Assembly (NCBI GenBank): GCA_011109175.1 | Contig: RDEW01000014.1 | Location: forward strand, 630,042-694,041 | Reading direction: 5' to 3' | Source: Dicyema japonicum | Lineage: Eukaryota > Dicyemida > Rhombozoa > Dicyemidae | DNA length: 64,000 nt | In this document: piece by piece, positions 25,930 to 37,795 of the stretch | Position numbering within the stretch: the stretch's first letter is position 1 | Layout: each line of letters opens with the position of its first letter | Made by a program: the position numbers and the translations under genes | Notes under the pieces: generated by a model | Seen by the model: the letters and a program-made list of their open reading frames with translations, nothing else | Told to the model about the DNA's origin: nothing | Database searches by the model: none

Positions 25930-26710
25930 ACCTAATCAGGGTCACTTTCTATTTCTCGGTTGTAGGAAACCCTTCCAAGGAATGGCCCAGTGGAGTGGAA
26001 GAGATCTATTTGGATGCTATCCCGACACTGGGCACCATCTGAGATTGGTGGATTAATCGACGTTGAGCTAATTGAACAAGAGAGAGAAAAAACTGTACAA
26101 AGGAAGAGAAGCCTTCGACCAAGTAACTTAGAAAGTTTATTCAGAGAATCCGGATAAACCAAGAAAGAAGCTATTAGTTAACAACGATTTAAATGTATCC
26201 AGTTTTCACATTCGCAGAGACAGAGTCTCTCCAATATTTCATAAAAGTTTACTCAAAATCAACGGAAAGGGAATTTCATAAAAGTTTACTCAAAATCAAC
26301 GGAAAGGAATCAAACTACGTACTGTTACTATGGCGAGAGACCCCGACCACTAAGCTACCTGGTCTTATAGTTGACAATAAGAATGTACTAATAACTTTTA
26401 GTTATTGGATCGACCTCGTGGCAATCCGGAGCAATGGGTCTGGTTTCATCACTCTCTGTGACTCCCAATCCAATCCTTTCTATCAACCAGGGATAGAAGC
26501 CGCCAAAACATGTAAACACGTAAATTAAGGACAAAATCAACGCTTCTCTAAATTCTGATGAAAGGGGAGTTTCGTGGATTCAAAAAAGCTGTACGTACTA
26601 TGAAGGAGCACAGCAAAAACCTCTCGATCCTGTTGAGGTCTTCCGGGATTACTTAATTAACTCCTTCTTTCTTGGTGCTCCCTTTTTCGGGGTTAGATAA
26701 TAAATAAATA
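25930..26710 (-). repeat. SINE-B-like repeats, rearranged
   Basis: 26090-26130 (AGGAAGAGAAGCCTTCGACC, AAGTAACTTAG) and 26320-26360 (GACCACTAAGCTACCTGGTC, an inverted tRNA-like A-box region) match SINE-B at 54820-55115. 26650-26710 (TTTTTCGGGGTTAGATAATA) is a SINE-B tail in plus orientation. The frame at 26193-26528 overlaps this and is not considered a gene. It contains a perfect 37-bp tandem duplication (26236-26308). Confidence 0.5.
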
Positions 26711-26786
26711 ATTATTAAATTTAAATATTTGAATTAATATTTGAATTAATCTTGATTATTTTTGTACATTGTTGTGCCTAGTAATA

Positions 26787-27607
26787 ATGAACTTTGATGA
26801 CGTGTTAAACACAAGCGAAGAAATTTTGTTCATATCCGGTGAGTTTCAGAGCTATAGCGCCCATATCGTAGAAAAAATAATGGAATACAATTCCAAAAAT
26901 GGCACCACCATCACCCGAGTGAATTGCCAGCAGGTTTACAAACATAGTCACATTTTAGAAATAAAATCTAAAAAATATTACCCATGTGTTTTTTCCTATG
27001 GAATCACTCAGAAAAATTTCACTGTTTTGTTCATGGCCTCGATCTTTAAATTGCTGAAGCCTGGTGGTGTTGCCTTCGTTTTATTCGACGACTCAGCCAC
27101 GTTTCATTATAGGCCATTCAAATTAGCAGGATTTTCACAAAGCGAAGTTAAATTTGATAAAATACCAGAAAACTGATTTTATGGATCTTGAAATTTTCAC
27201 CGTTACTAAACCTTCCTTTGACTTTGCGGTCCCGATTTCTTCTTCCTGGAATGACATTGATTTTAACATTCCTGACGACAAAGTTGACTTGGTTCAAGTG
27301 GAAGATCTTCTACAAGAAGAAGATTTGAGACCTCCAATGTCCGAGGAGATCACAGGTACGTAGTTTTGTCTATTTTAGTGAAGAAGAAACGAAGGGCTTG
27401 TGCGAACTGCACGTGTGGATTGGCTAAGGGTAAACCGCATGATCAAAATAGCAAATCCTCGTGTGGAAATGTTGAATTTTTTTTAATCCTAACTTAGTGC
27501 TATCTTGGGGATGCCTTTAGATGTGAACGTTGTCCTTATGCTGGACTTCCTCCTTTAAACCGGGAGAGGTTGTGGAGATCCCTGAAGAGGATTTGTTCGA
27601 TTTGTGA
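26787..27607 (+). CDS. CIAPIN1: Anamorsin / CIAPIN1 (cytosolic Fe-S cluster assembly)
   Basis: Electron-transfer partner of NDOR1 in cytosolic Fe-S protein assembly. The N-terminal methyltransferase-like domain includes LKPGGVAFVLFDDS. A linker (DFNIPDDKVDLVQVEDLLQE) follows. The C-terminal cluster domain is KKKRRACANCTCGLAKGK ... [20 protein letters not shown]. Introns at 27147-27168 (22 nt), 27356-27378 (23 nt) and one of 27 nt after SSCGN restore the frame. The conserved end KPGEVVEIPEEDLFDL is present but one base out of frame, at TTTAAAC (27554-27560). Motif A keeps CxxCxC but the first Cys of the usual Cx8CxxCxC is absent (Ile by my splice model). ATG at 26787 is chosen because upstream codons are not ATG. 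Confidence 0.92.
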
Positions 27608-27724
27608 AGTGGTTTTAGCCTTTTTTACTTTTTGTTTATTAAATTGTTTAATTTTCATTGGCTTCTTTCTCTGAAAAAATTTAAAATGTTATGACTTCCT
27701 CGTGTTTTTTGACATCCTCTCGGT

Positions 27725-27990
27725 CGACTGGCGCAGCGCAACAATGCCAGGCAAATAGCCTGATAACCCTGGTTCGACTTTCGCTGCTATACATTCCGGC
27801 CGAAGGTTCTATGCATCTACGATGCTTTGGCTTGACGAGTGACGTCGTCATCGGTGAACATTTCACTGCAGAACCGGATCGTCTATAAAGGAGTCACACG
27901 CAACAAAAAGAACTGAAGACCATTCCTTGGCCCCCTTTCTACGATTAGTTATCATAACTGTCATATTTCACAACTTAGTATATTATCAGA
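27725..27990 (+). repeat. SINE-A copy with tRNA-like head
   Basis: ACTGGCGCAGCGCAACAATGC and CCTGGTTCGACTTTCGCTG (B box), GGCCGAAGGTTCTATGCATC, GCTTGACGAGTGACGTCGTC, GAACCGGATCGTCTATAAAG, GAAGACCATTCCTTGG. The 3' end is truncated. Confidence 0.8.
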
Positions 27991-28364
27991 AATAAAAATG
28001 ATTTATTGTACTTCCCAAGTGTTACAATTCCTTAAGCAGCTTTCGTGATAGAGCGTATTTTTTCTTATGATTTGTATGGAATGGGCTCAATTTGCCATTA
28101 GTAAAATATTTTTAAAATTTAAAGAAATTCATTTTTGAATGAAACAAAATGAGGATTTTAAATAAAAAAATTATTTATTTAACAAAGGGTTATTTGAGGG
28201 AGATATGTTGTTATCAAAAGTCCTATTATATGGCTTGAAATTCAACATCTTTCTTCATTATAAAAGCTACATCTTCCGTAAAGTCTCCTTTTCTTCCAAT
28301 TAACACTCCAAGATATTGTAAGTTAACGGGTTTTATATTTCCAAGGTCACAGCTCTGTCGTATC

Positions 28365-28667
28365 TTAGAAAGTTAGAGATCCAAAGAACGTTATCCTGAA
28401 AACACACCATTTGCTGATATCGTAGATTTTATTATCGAATAACTTTTTTGATAGTTTTCTTGACTTGGACACATCCGAGATTAGGATGTCATCAGTATAA
28501 AGAAGAATTTCTATACTCGATGTCATCGGTAGCGGTATATCAGCTGTGGGGATGGTGAATAGCACGGGGCTGAGCGCTGAACCATGAGGGACTCCTTTCT
28601 TGACCTTCACTGGTGCTGATACAAATCCGCCATATTTAATGAATGAGCTACGTACTTTACCCACCAT
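28365..28667 (-). pseudogene. LINE reverse-transcriptase fragment
   Basis: The frame contains VKKGVPHGSALSPVLFTIP (RT motif GxPQGSxLSPxLF) and EILLYTDDILISD (YTDD active site). No upstream or downstream RT domains are attached. Confidence 0.75.
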
Positions 28668-28834
28668 TTGTCTCGTATAGACGGCGTATTAGTGCTTCGT
28701 GTCACACATTATTTAATGATTTTGATATTTCAAGTTACTTTTGATTTCATTCACTCAGGTTATTATTATTAAGAAGTGCTCACTAAAGGCCTCCGGTAGT
28801 TGTTCGTGGACTTGTCCAGAGGACTTCTTGGAAT

Positions 28835-29150
28835 TTGAATGCTTCTGTTGCAACCCACTACCGACAGACTGCGGCTGTGGAGTATGCCTCTGTTGCGTGG
28901 AGATTTGCATTATCTGAGACTACGCTCCACAGACTGAAATCAATATGCCGTAAAACTATTCATATATTGGGCCCCCACATTGAATCAACAGTCAATCCCC
29001 TACTCACGGAAGCTACGACCCGTAGTTGCGGATCTGGATTCCTTCGCGTCTGTAAGGAAGATGGAAATCTGCTTCGCCTGTTCATTTCCAAGGCAGAAAA
29101 ATCCGATTGGTTAAAAAATCCCGCTCTCCAATCGGATTCCTCTGCATGAA
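28835..29150 (+). pseudogene. LINE C-terminal fragment
   Basis: VEYASVAWRFALSETTLHRL and ICRKTIHILGPHIE, CGSGFLRVCKEDGN parallel the 5085 copy (IEYACSAWRFAIPLSRVDRL, GQGFLRFCKELGN). Probably the tail of the same LINE family. Confidence 0.65.
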
Positions 29151-29299
29151 TGAGAGAAGGCTCTTTCGCACGGTAGTGGAAATTATGGAAGACCGCAGAC
29201 ATTGGATGGCGCAGTGGATTACGGGAACTGAGATCACCTAACTGTTTGACGTTTTCTTCAAGTGGGGTCCCATAATAGTGGCATAATATCTCCATTTCT

Positions 29300-29560
29300 T
29301 CCAAGTCTTTGGTCTCTGAAAAACACCGAGTATCATGGGTTAGGTTTTTTAGGAGAGATTTGTTTTTTGAAATAAAGCAATATCCACAGAATAAGCCGTA
29401 CGGATCTCATTTATATTAATTTGAGAGATAGTCACGGATTGGGTTCGACATCCTTGGAAATAAGAAGAAAAGCATGAAACCATTAAGTCTCAAGTAGAAA
29501 GGGATATGGGGTTTATGGCTCTTTATCGGATATGATGTGTAACGCCACCTCAACATTGGT
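29300..29560 (-). pseudogene. LINE 5' fragment with 2A-like motif
   Basis: The minus-strand frame reads HAFLLISKDVEPNP followed by a stop. After a frame change it continues TISQININEIRTAYSVDIAL and FQKTNLS, an APE endonuclease start. Upstream PYPFLLE parallels PYPFSWS at 17500, so the two copies share the same N-terminus. Degenerate sequence of the same element continues to about 29930. Confidence 0.6.
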
Positions 29561-29564
29561 GAGC

Positions 29565-30050
29565 AACGTGCTATTATCGCTTCCTTTATGTAAACAATGC
29601 AACAATTTTTGTGTACTTTATAGAGACGGAAAATTAGGTCCTTCTTCCATTTTCATCACACGTCCACCTTCAGGGAAATCACTTCATTCTTCGGCAGAAG
29701 AGTTTTCATAATGGTAATATTCACCAGTGGATTGGTCAGGGAGAAGTTAGGGAGATCCCTTTCAACTACTGTGTCGTGCCAGAAGGACTCGTCATCTCAC
29801 TGATGAGATCTGTTGACGAGAATACCTTCGCTGAAAAGTCAATTTTTTCTTATTCGAACCCACGGCTGTGAGATCCCATGTCATCAGACGTTACGTTCAG
29901 CCAAAAAAGCTATTTTTTACTCGTTGATTTCTCCCTATTTTAATGTACTATAAAAATATAATTATAAATACTTTAAAATTGATTAAAAAAATAATTAAAT
30001 AATTTTTATTTCTAAGACAAATATATTCCAAAATATTGCCGACATAGTAA
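29565..30050. other. Repeat-derived and AT-rich upstream sequence, no gene
   Basis: The first half probably still belongs to the adjacent LINE remnant; the last 100 bp is the AT-rich leader of the LRRCC1-like gene. Confidence 0.4.
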
Positions 30051-33000
30051 AATGAAGGACGATTCAAACGAAGTCCACCAAACATATGTAAGTAAAATTG
30101 GATCCGAAATAGCCTGTATTGACGAAATTACCTTATTTGGAAATCTGCAGGTTTGATTTGAATTAAATTAGATTTTAAATCTTCACTGTAATAAAATTAC
30201 GAAAATCAGCGGCCTCGACAAAACTCCTTTTCTAAAAAGCCTTGATTTATCAGGAAACCAAATCCGCCAAATTTCTGGACTTGATCACCTCAATCATCTC
30301 CGCCACCTGAATTTGGCCTGCAACCTTATCAGTCAGATTGAAGGTCTTTCAAACCAGAGGTTGAGAATGAATCCTAAATCGAATAGATCTTTGAAAGTTC
30401 TCAACCTTTCATACAACGACATTTACAACATTGACGGACTATCTGTCTTTTCTGGAGAGAAATATTCTCTTGAGTGTCTTCTATTACATGGTAACCAAAT
30501 TTCGGGGATCGACCGCTTTGTATCGATGGTCGGAAAAATAGAGAACTTGAAGAAACTGACTTTATCTTACGACGGGGTCTCAAATCCGATTTGTTTGGAG
30601 AAAGGTTTAGATTGTTTACAATCCAGAATATCAAGAAAAGCTGCTTAGATTAAAGCACGTGGAAGAAATTGACGGGAGATCTAGAAAAGGAAATCAAATG
30701 CAACCACACAATGAATACATTGATGCACTGTTTCCCTCAGACGAGACAAATGTAATTTACATGGAAATTGCAGGACGAGACAATGTCCTCAATTTCTGTT
30801 TTCTCGGATCCACTTTCCAACGACTACCATGGATTACTTTCTGTCGAACCTTGCAGAGATACCCAAGTAGGCCAAGTAAAAGTTTGCAATGTCAAATTAG
30901 TTCACTGGACGAGGGAAGTGGACTAAAAGAGAGTCTAACGTCGACAAATCCCCGTTTTTTGATAAACAGAATTTTGAGGAAGAGCATCCAATCCCGATGA
31001 AGTTGGAAAATGTTGATACAGCGATTCAAACTGATCCACACGAAGAGGTCGATTCCAGAAAACTGGAAATGATTGAAACTGATGATCTAGGTGCTGACGA
31101 GAAAAATCGGGACCTCATTTTTGGGTGTTACAAGGTTTTCTGTAAATTGACTGGCAAGGCTCTTACGAGCGATCTGGAAAGGGAACGTGACCGACGACGT
31201 GAGGCGGAAAAATGTAACACTGAACTAGGAAACGTTCTAAATTTGCTGAAAAGCAAAAGTATTGGTCCTTAAGACGTTAAAGTGGCCAAGATCTCCAAAC
31301 AGCTCTCCAAGCAATCTTCTGCAAATTCAGAATTAAGGAAAATTGCAGACCTCCACGTGGAAAAGTACAGCGAAGCAAATAAGAACTACCAGCGGGAGAA
31401 AGTAAAAAATCTCATTTCAAATAGGTCCTAGTCAGTCAAAAGGATGCTAAGATAGAAGGCCTTCTATCAAGCCTCGCTCAGTATAAAGAATCCACGACTT
31501 CCCTCGAGCACACGCTGATCCTTAAAGAGGCTGAAATAGCTCGCGAGACAGCCAATCACGTAGAACTTTGGAATTAGGTTTTAGTTGAAAGCAGAGAATG
31601 AGAAGAAAATTGAGGTCAAGGCCAGTCAACGAGAATTAGAACTGGTGACAGCCAGCAATGAAAAACAGAAAAAGCAAATTATCGCTTTACAGGGAGTCAT
31701 TGCTAACAGAGAACGCGACTTTCAGTTTTTTGAGTCAAAAGTGTAGGATTCAAAAAGAAGGACTATTTTCCGTCGACAGTGCCCAGTTTAAAAGAGCAAT
31801 AGAGGATGAGATCAACTCTGCCAAGGCGGTGAATTCAAAGATTGTCCTTGAAAAAGACGAAAGGTTCTTGAATTTGTTTTAAAGTCCAGGATAAAAGAGC
31901 TGGTCCGTTTCATCGAAAAACAGAAGGAAGAATACTGTCTCAGTTTGGAGAAGGAATCCAAACAGCTAAAGACAGTACCTTACAAAATTATTTTAGCTGC
32001 AAAAAGCCTTCGAATCAAAATGCTACGAAAACTCAGAAATGGAGAAGACATTGAAGGAACTCACTAATAAACAGGAAGACTCAGTGTCGATCATTTCCGA
32101 ACTTTCGAACGTTGATATAAGTTTTTGACCTTTCAGGTGGTCAAGGAACAACAAAAACGGCACATCGATTCGACCAACCGAGCCCATAAACTAAGCGAAG
32201 ACATGAAGGTTGATTTTTGGCGAAAATTTAGAGAATTGGCGAAGATTATGAAAACATTAAACATAAACTTCAACAGCAAAGCTGGCAAAATGAAAATTTA
32301 AAAAAGGTGAGCTAAAATGAGACCATTCAGAGCAAACTGGTTGTTGATAAGAAGTTGGACGCATTAGAGGCCGTCATCGAGGGATTAAGGGTAGAGAAGG
32401 GCTTGTGGAGCAAGGAGCTAGCGAATCAAGGTTAAAATTGAAATTACCAATTTAGGAGCAATGCTATCCCAAAACAGGGGACGGATAGAATTGAAGCTAG
32501 AGATGCTTGAGAAGGAGCTCAAAGGTCACAAAGAACGTGAAGAAGTTGACATAAGTGAGGTCAATGTAGAAATATGAGGACACAATAAAAATAAAAAGCA
32601 AAATGTTGGAGGACCAGACTGAGACTATTCGGAAACTTAAAGAGGGGACATCCGAAAGAGATCAGGAAGTTAAAAATTTGAAAACCCGACTTGTCTCAGC
32701 TAATCAGGACTTGGAAAATATTTCTGGTGAGCTAGAATCTTGCAAAGTAATCATTGCAAACATTTGAGGTGGATTTAGAGAAACTCGTGGATCGAAAAGA
32801 AGAGCTAAAGTTTGAAAACCAAGAATTGCAATTGGAACTGAAGGAATTGGAAGAATCCTACAAGTTGGCTCGAAAACTAAATTTAGTGAGATCAGCGAAA
32901 AGTGGAGTCAGACAGTCGTAAAAATCGAAGAGTTAGAAAAGCACTTTTGCGAGGCTCAGAACTCGTGGAAAGAAAAGGAATCCAAACTGAAAAACGAACG

Positions 33001-33306
33001 TGACCGAGCAGTCTCGGCTGCAGAGTTTTTATTGACAAAAATTAAGATTAACGATTAAGAAATTGCAGGAAATGGAAAAATCCTGCGACGAACAGTCTGT
33101 GCTGCAGAAACACCAATTTGAAAGGCTCACATTGGAGATTGAAGAAAACAAAAAACAGGAAATTGAAAAAATAAAACAAAAAGTAGTTTAAACGCAATTT
33201 TTAGAATTCCATAATATATAACGACATTGTTAAGCTATTGGAGACATATAACCTAACGAGAGATAACTTGCAAATGAAATTGCAACAATTTAATTCATTT
33301 TTGTGA
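30051..33306 (+). CDS. LRRCC1-like centrosomal leucine-rich repeat and coiled-coil protein
   Basis: From MKDDSNEVHQ, a series of SDS22-type leucine-rich repeats (LNLHCNKITKISGLDKTPFL, KSLDLSGNQIRQISGLDHL, RHLNLACNLISQIEGLSN, KVLNLSYNDIYNIDGL, ECLLLHGNQISGIDRF). The LRR cap then has VSMVGKIENLKKLTLSYDGV with SNPIC, strongly like LRRCC1/CLERC. From about 31000 onward there is a long Glu/Lys-rich coiled coil (LERERDRRREAEKCNTELG and following) spread over many small exons. The first intron (30151-30171) is 21 nt; another at about 30360 is 27 nt. A last 22-nt intron (33184-33205) leads to a terminal exon ending QQFNSFL-stop. The human protein acts at centrioles and mitotic spindle poles. The exact exon chain between 31270 and 33000 is not fully resolved. 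Confidence 0.75.
30151..30171 (+). other. 21-nt intron in the LRRCC1-like gene
   Basis: GT...AG interval whose removal joins FGNLQ to ILNLHCNKIT in frame. Among the shortest confidently placed introns here. Confidence 0.85.
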
Positions 33307-33309
33307 AAT

Positions 33310-33604
33310 AAAGCTGTTTTCAATATTTTATTTGCTAATTTAATTGTGACGTTTCTTGTACTCTCTGAAAAATTTGGCCCATGGTTCTTGAAAGAACTGA
33401 AGAATATGTTGCCACTCCTTCGTATTGAGTACTTCGACAGAGGAGTGACAAGAATAGGATCTGCTCGAATCTGCAAAGATGGAGAGTCTTCTCATGTAAA
33501 GAGGACTACACCCCTCTATGCCTTATTTATATAAAAACAGGCCTTATAACTTAAAAATTCGCAAATTTATAAACATTATTAAAAACAAATAAAAATGTAT
33601 AAAC
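33310..33604. other. Convergent intergenic gap
   Basis: Lies between the ends of the LRRCC1-like gene and BMS1. A 62-codon plus-strand frame (33346-33534) has no recognisable motif, so I do not call it. Confidence 0.5.
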
Positions 33605-36600
33605 TCACTTAGCACTCATTTTCTTTCCTTTAACATACTTAAGGGTTTTGAAAAAGTCTTTTTTAAGCTTTTTCATTTTCTGAGTGTGTTTAATCTCGTT
33701 TGTCTTGTTCTCCTGTTCAATCTTTTTATGATATGCAGCCAATTTTATCTGTTTAGCCTCAAATTTTTCCTTGTATAATGCTTTAAGCATATCTATAGCA
33801 TTTGCCGCCTAACATATCATCTCAAATGAAAACCTTCTTTTCCTTTTCGTCCAAAACCACCGCAACACGTCCACTCTGTACAGGATCCTTCGGTTTACGG
33901 ATGATTTTTGGCTTGTCGTCAAATGGAAGCTGAGCCTGCAACTTTTTGGGAATTTTCAAGGGAGGGAAATATTTTTCCTTTCTCTCAATGGGCTAATGGT
34001 CAAAACCCAGTGTTTACCTTATAAACAGAGTCATCTGTATACTTCCGTTCAGTATCTCCAGCCAAAATTCGTAGTTCACCGACAGTCCTCATTCCTTCCA
34101 CTTACTACGTTCTTCGGGGATAAAAGATTAGATCTCACTGAGTTGAAAAATTGAGGCAAAGTCAAAGAATGCCAAGTCCTCATAAAAACAATATCTAAAA
34201 ATAACTTCATTAGCAACCAGATTGAAGGATTTTGTCCTCGAAAGTAGCTCGAAAAGCCCCTTCAGGTGACTTTACAGCCTTCTTGACAATTCCGCGAATT
34301 CCACTGACAGTCCGAATTGAAGCTCCCTCAAACTTGGCAACCTCGAGCTCTGAATGAAACATATCCTTAATAAATGCTGTTTTCTGATATATTTGGAAAG
34401 GATAGCCAATTAGCTTCAGTTTCTTAACAATCTGATAGGATTTGTCACAATTTATGACAGTCCCAGTGGCTGCGATTCGAAAACCAATCAAAAAATAAGT
34501 AAATTCATAATACTCGTTCATTAGGCTCCAAAGTCTGCACGCCGATGACTCCAGTTCCGTGGGTTGTCACAGGACCTTCAGATTACTTTAATTAACAACC
34601 ATATATAGTAGCTATGCAGTGAAGGTTCTTTGGGGTATACTTGATTGACCTTAACCTCATGTTGTGATCTTGTATGGCGAAGACTGGCTGGGATTGGAAT
34701 CTCCGCCATCCGATGGAGAAAATTAAAGGATCCATGGTTTTTAAAATTTTGTTATACCATCTGTGGCATTTCAACCGAATCTACCATTATTTTTGGAGAA
34801 ACCTGCAGATATGACATTTGCTCTTCAATTGGGAGAACCACTCCCATCAAAACGGGGTAGGTGGGGTCGAAATACTTGACAAATTCACAAGGAATGTTGT
34901 CAACCTCAATTCTTACGTAAAATCCAGGCCTGAAGCCCTCGTACAAAACTCTCTCGTCATTATCCATTTTTTCAAAGGCATCGCGGTTTAACTAAGTAAG
35001 AGGTAACAACCTTACAGTGGCCTGTCTTTCAACGTCTTCCTTGAGTGACTGTAAGTATTTGTCGTTGTCAGTGACTCTGTTAGACTTGCTTGTGAACACT
35101 TTCCGAATCCGTTCATCACGATCGGCCTTACTTTCACCTTTCATTGGGTCGTTGATTCCTGATTCTTCTCCCAATTCAGTCTTAACTTCTCCAGAATCAT
35201 TATTTTCTTCCAAATCCTCAAAATCCCCATATAAGGTGTCGTCAGCTTCTATCATTCTCTTAGCGTCCTCAGCAATTCCCCACTTTCCCGTCACAAAACA
35301 GTTTGCAAGGGGTTCATCTGGGAGCTGCTCCCAATTGTCTTCACGTTCATTCAAAAATGAGGAATTTCTTACAGAACAGAAGTCTTCCCCAGTATCAACA
35401 GTCTTCTTCAGAAAATCATCATCCATGCCATCTACAATGAAACCATAAGACTTAACCAAACGGTTTGTCTTCATAAACATAAAGATTCCAATTCACGTGT
35501 TCTTTCTGCCACGAAACTACTCCATTAATGGTGTTCATCTTCCAGGAATCCAACTTGTTAGTTAAATCTAGTGGCCTTTCCACGGAATCAACATTCCCAT
35601 CAAATTCAGAGTTTTCATAATCGCTGACTGTCTCGTCAGAGTCTTCAGTGGCATAGTCGTCAAGGGAAACTCCACTAATGAACTCGTTCCGCGACTCATT
35701 CATATCCAAATCGAACTTTGAGTTCGCATTAGTCAAACATGAAATCAAAGGATCCGTGTTTTCTTTCCCAGAGTTCACATTTTCGAAGTAAATGGCATCA
35801 GAGTCGTACAAGAGACCCCCCAATCCGGCCATGGGGGCATAAATCGTGCGTTCTGAATTCATCAAAACCCTTCCTTTAGCACTTCCAGGTAACGGACAAG
35901 GATCTTTGAGCAATTTAACTGAAGACAAGACAAAATCCCCACAACCAGCGATGTGAATCGAGGATCCATCTCTCAATGATTCCCTCCGCCGCGGACATAT
36001 CCAAAAAACGCGACTTTGCGGTCACAACGCCCATCGGACTGGCTGATAATCTGAGGATCTGTGATGTCCTCAATTCGGTCAGATACAATGTAGGAATGAC
36101 TCAAGTGGAAATCCATAGGTCTGAAACTCATCACCGATAGAGCACGTGCCATCTTCTGAATTTCAGTCCGACTGTAGTGGAAGTTTATGAACCTTGTCAA
36201 GTAGAACATTTTCGCCCCCTAAACTTAACGTTTTAACTGAACCTGGTGAACTTCAGTCCAAAATCGATGTTTTAACAGTTTCTTCCGTTTTCTGAGCCTT
36301 TTGCAATCAGGGAAGGAGTCAAGATGAGTCAAAACCCCTACTATTCTAGGCATTCCAAAGTTCTGGCAAATGTTCATAAACTCGAAGGTCTCCATTTCAA
36401 ACCCAAACGAGGCATCGATGAGGAGTAGGACAATATCTGCAATCTTGGCAACGTCAATGAGGGAGTTCAGGTCGTTGTTTGCCTCAATCAAGGTCACACG
36501 CCTTGTCTTGTTGACTACAAATGTGATCGGGCCCACTGGCTGGTTGCAGTTCTGGTGAGTGTAATAGCGGATTAGAGCTTTCATTAATGTTGTTTTCCCG

Positions 36601-36870
36601 ACTTTTGGGGGTCCAACGACTGCAATGACCGTTGGTGGGAGATTATCTGGGTTCGATCGATCAGGGAGAGGAAGTCTGTGTTGTTTTTACTTTCAAATCA
36701 AGGGCTCGATGTACCATACGTTGGGTTTTCTGCACTGATCTGATAGCAAAGGCCTTTGGATTTCCTTTATGTGGACCTTTGGACTGAGCACCTTCTCTTT
36801 TGGCTTTTTTCTTTTTGGCTTTTGGTCCAGATTTCCTTTTATAGTGTTTTTTATTTGATTCGTTTTCCAT
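33605..36870 (-). CDS. BMS1: BMS1 ribosome biogenesis GTPase
   Basis: Nucleolar GTPase of the small-subunit processome, needed for early 18S/40S maturation. Begins [20 protein letters not shown] (basic N-terminus), then [11 protein letters not shown]-loop [100 protein letters not shown], an acidic middle, [98 protein letters not shown], and a basic coiled tail ending [11 protein letters not shown]. About nine introns of 22-25 nt were placed. One-base frame breaks occur near 36690, 35975, 34515 and 34090. All domains of the family are present in order. Confidence 0.93.
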
Positions 36871-37043
36871 TCAAACAAAATCACAGAGAATCACGTTTTG
36901 TTTCAAATTTAATAATATATTTTTATTATAGATTTAAAAACTGTTATTTTATATTAGGAAATTTTAAAAATTATATGTGGTAATTTTTATTTATTTATTT
37001 AAATATGTGTGGCTATGGGGTTTTAATAACATAATTAAGTTTT

Positions 37044-37530
37044 AGCATAACGTTATGTGGTTCACCAACGTTGTAAGTTTAGGTAACGCCCACAGGGCTC
37101 CTAATTTTTCTCAAGATTTTTCTCGCTCTCCGACGACACGCCCTCAGCAAGGCTTCAGCTTCACGGAAGATTTCAACAACCATGCGAAAGAGCAGACCGA
37201 CTACTGTACTTCAATTAAACGTTTATCGTTAATAGAATAAGAGTACATATTGGAACTACGCTCTCTGTGTTATCTAAACATAACATTGATATTACGCTTA
37301 TCCAAAAGATCAAACTCACTAAAATGTCCTCCCTTACATTCCCTGGATATAATTTTATAAGGACCGACCGAACTAGGAAACGGGTGGTGGCTCCTAACTA
37401 TATACTGAGAGCACCTAAAATGCTTGGACATCTCTTAGTAAGTGAGAACCTCTTTGTGACGACAATGTTACAGAAATTATTAGAACGCTATTTGCAACTT
37501 CAAAAAGAAAATATTTCACAATTAACATGA
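37044..37530 (+). pseudogene. LINE 5' end and endonuclease fragment
   Basis: Begins with ACGTTATGTGGTTCACCAAC, like the LINE start at 7101. The frame at 37267 encodes LSKHNIDITLIQKIKLTKMS and FPGYNFIRTDRTRKR, matching the endonuclease (IDVAMIQETKLR, FPGYEAIRMDRKKR) of the 7071-9928 element. Truncated after about 490 bp. Confidence 0.7.
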
Positions 37531-37795
37531 TAATCTATAAAGACTACTCAACATTATCTCTGAAATAATGCAGATAAGACTAATTGGCTTATAATTTTCT
37601 ACATTTGAATTTGATCAAACTTTCCTTTTATTCAGGATCGTATGAATAACTATTCTCTTAAAAAGTAGAGAGAATATTTCCTAACCATCACGAAGAATTG
37701 AACAGAAACAGCAATTAATTATTGGCAAGCCTGCTTTTTGAAAACCATTGCTGGCTTAAAGTCCCAACCAGGAATTTTGTTTCTACATCCTCTAA

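Noticed and set aside
26193-26528. 111-codon open frame as a possible gene
   Set aside because: It overlaps SINE-B-like sequence and a 37-bp tandem duplication, and shows no family motif.
33346-33534. 62-codon frame between the LRRCC1-like gene and BMS1
   Set aside because: Short, no motif, and located in a convergent 3' gap.
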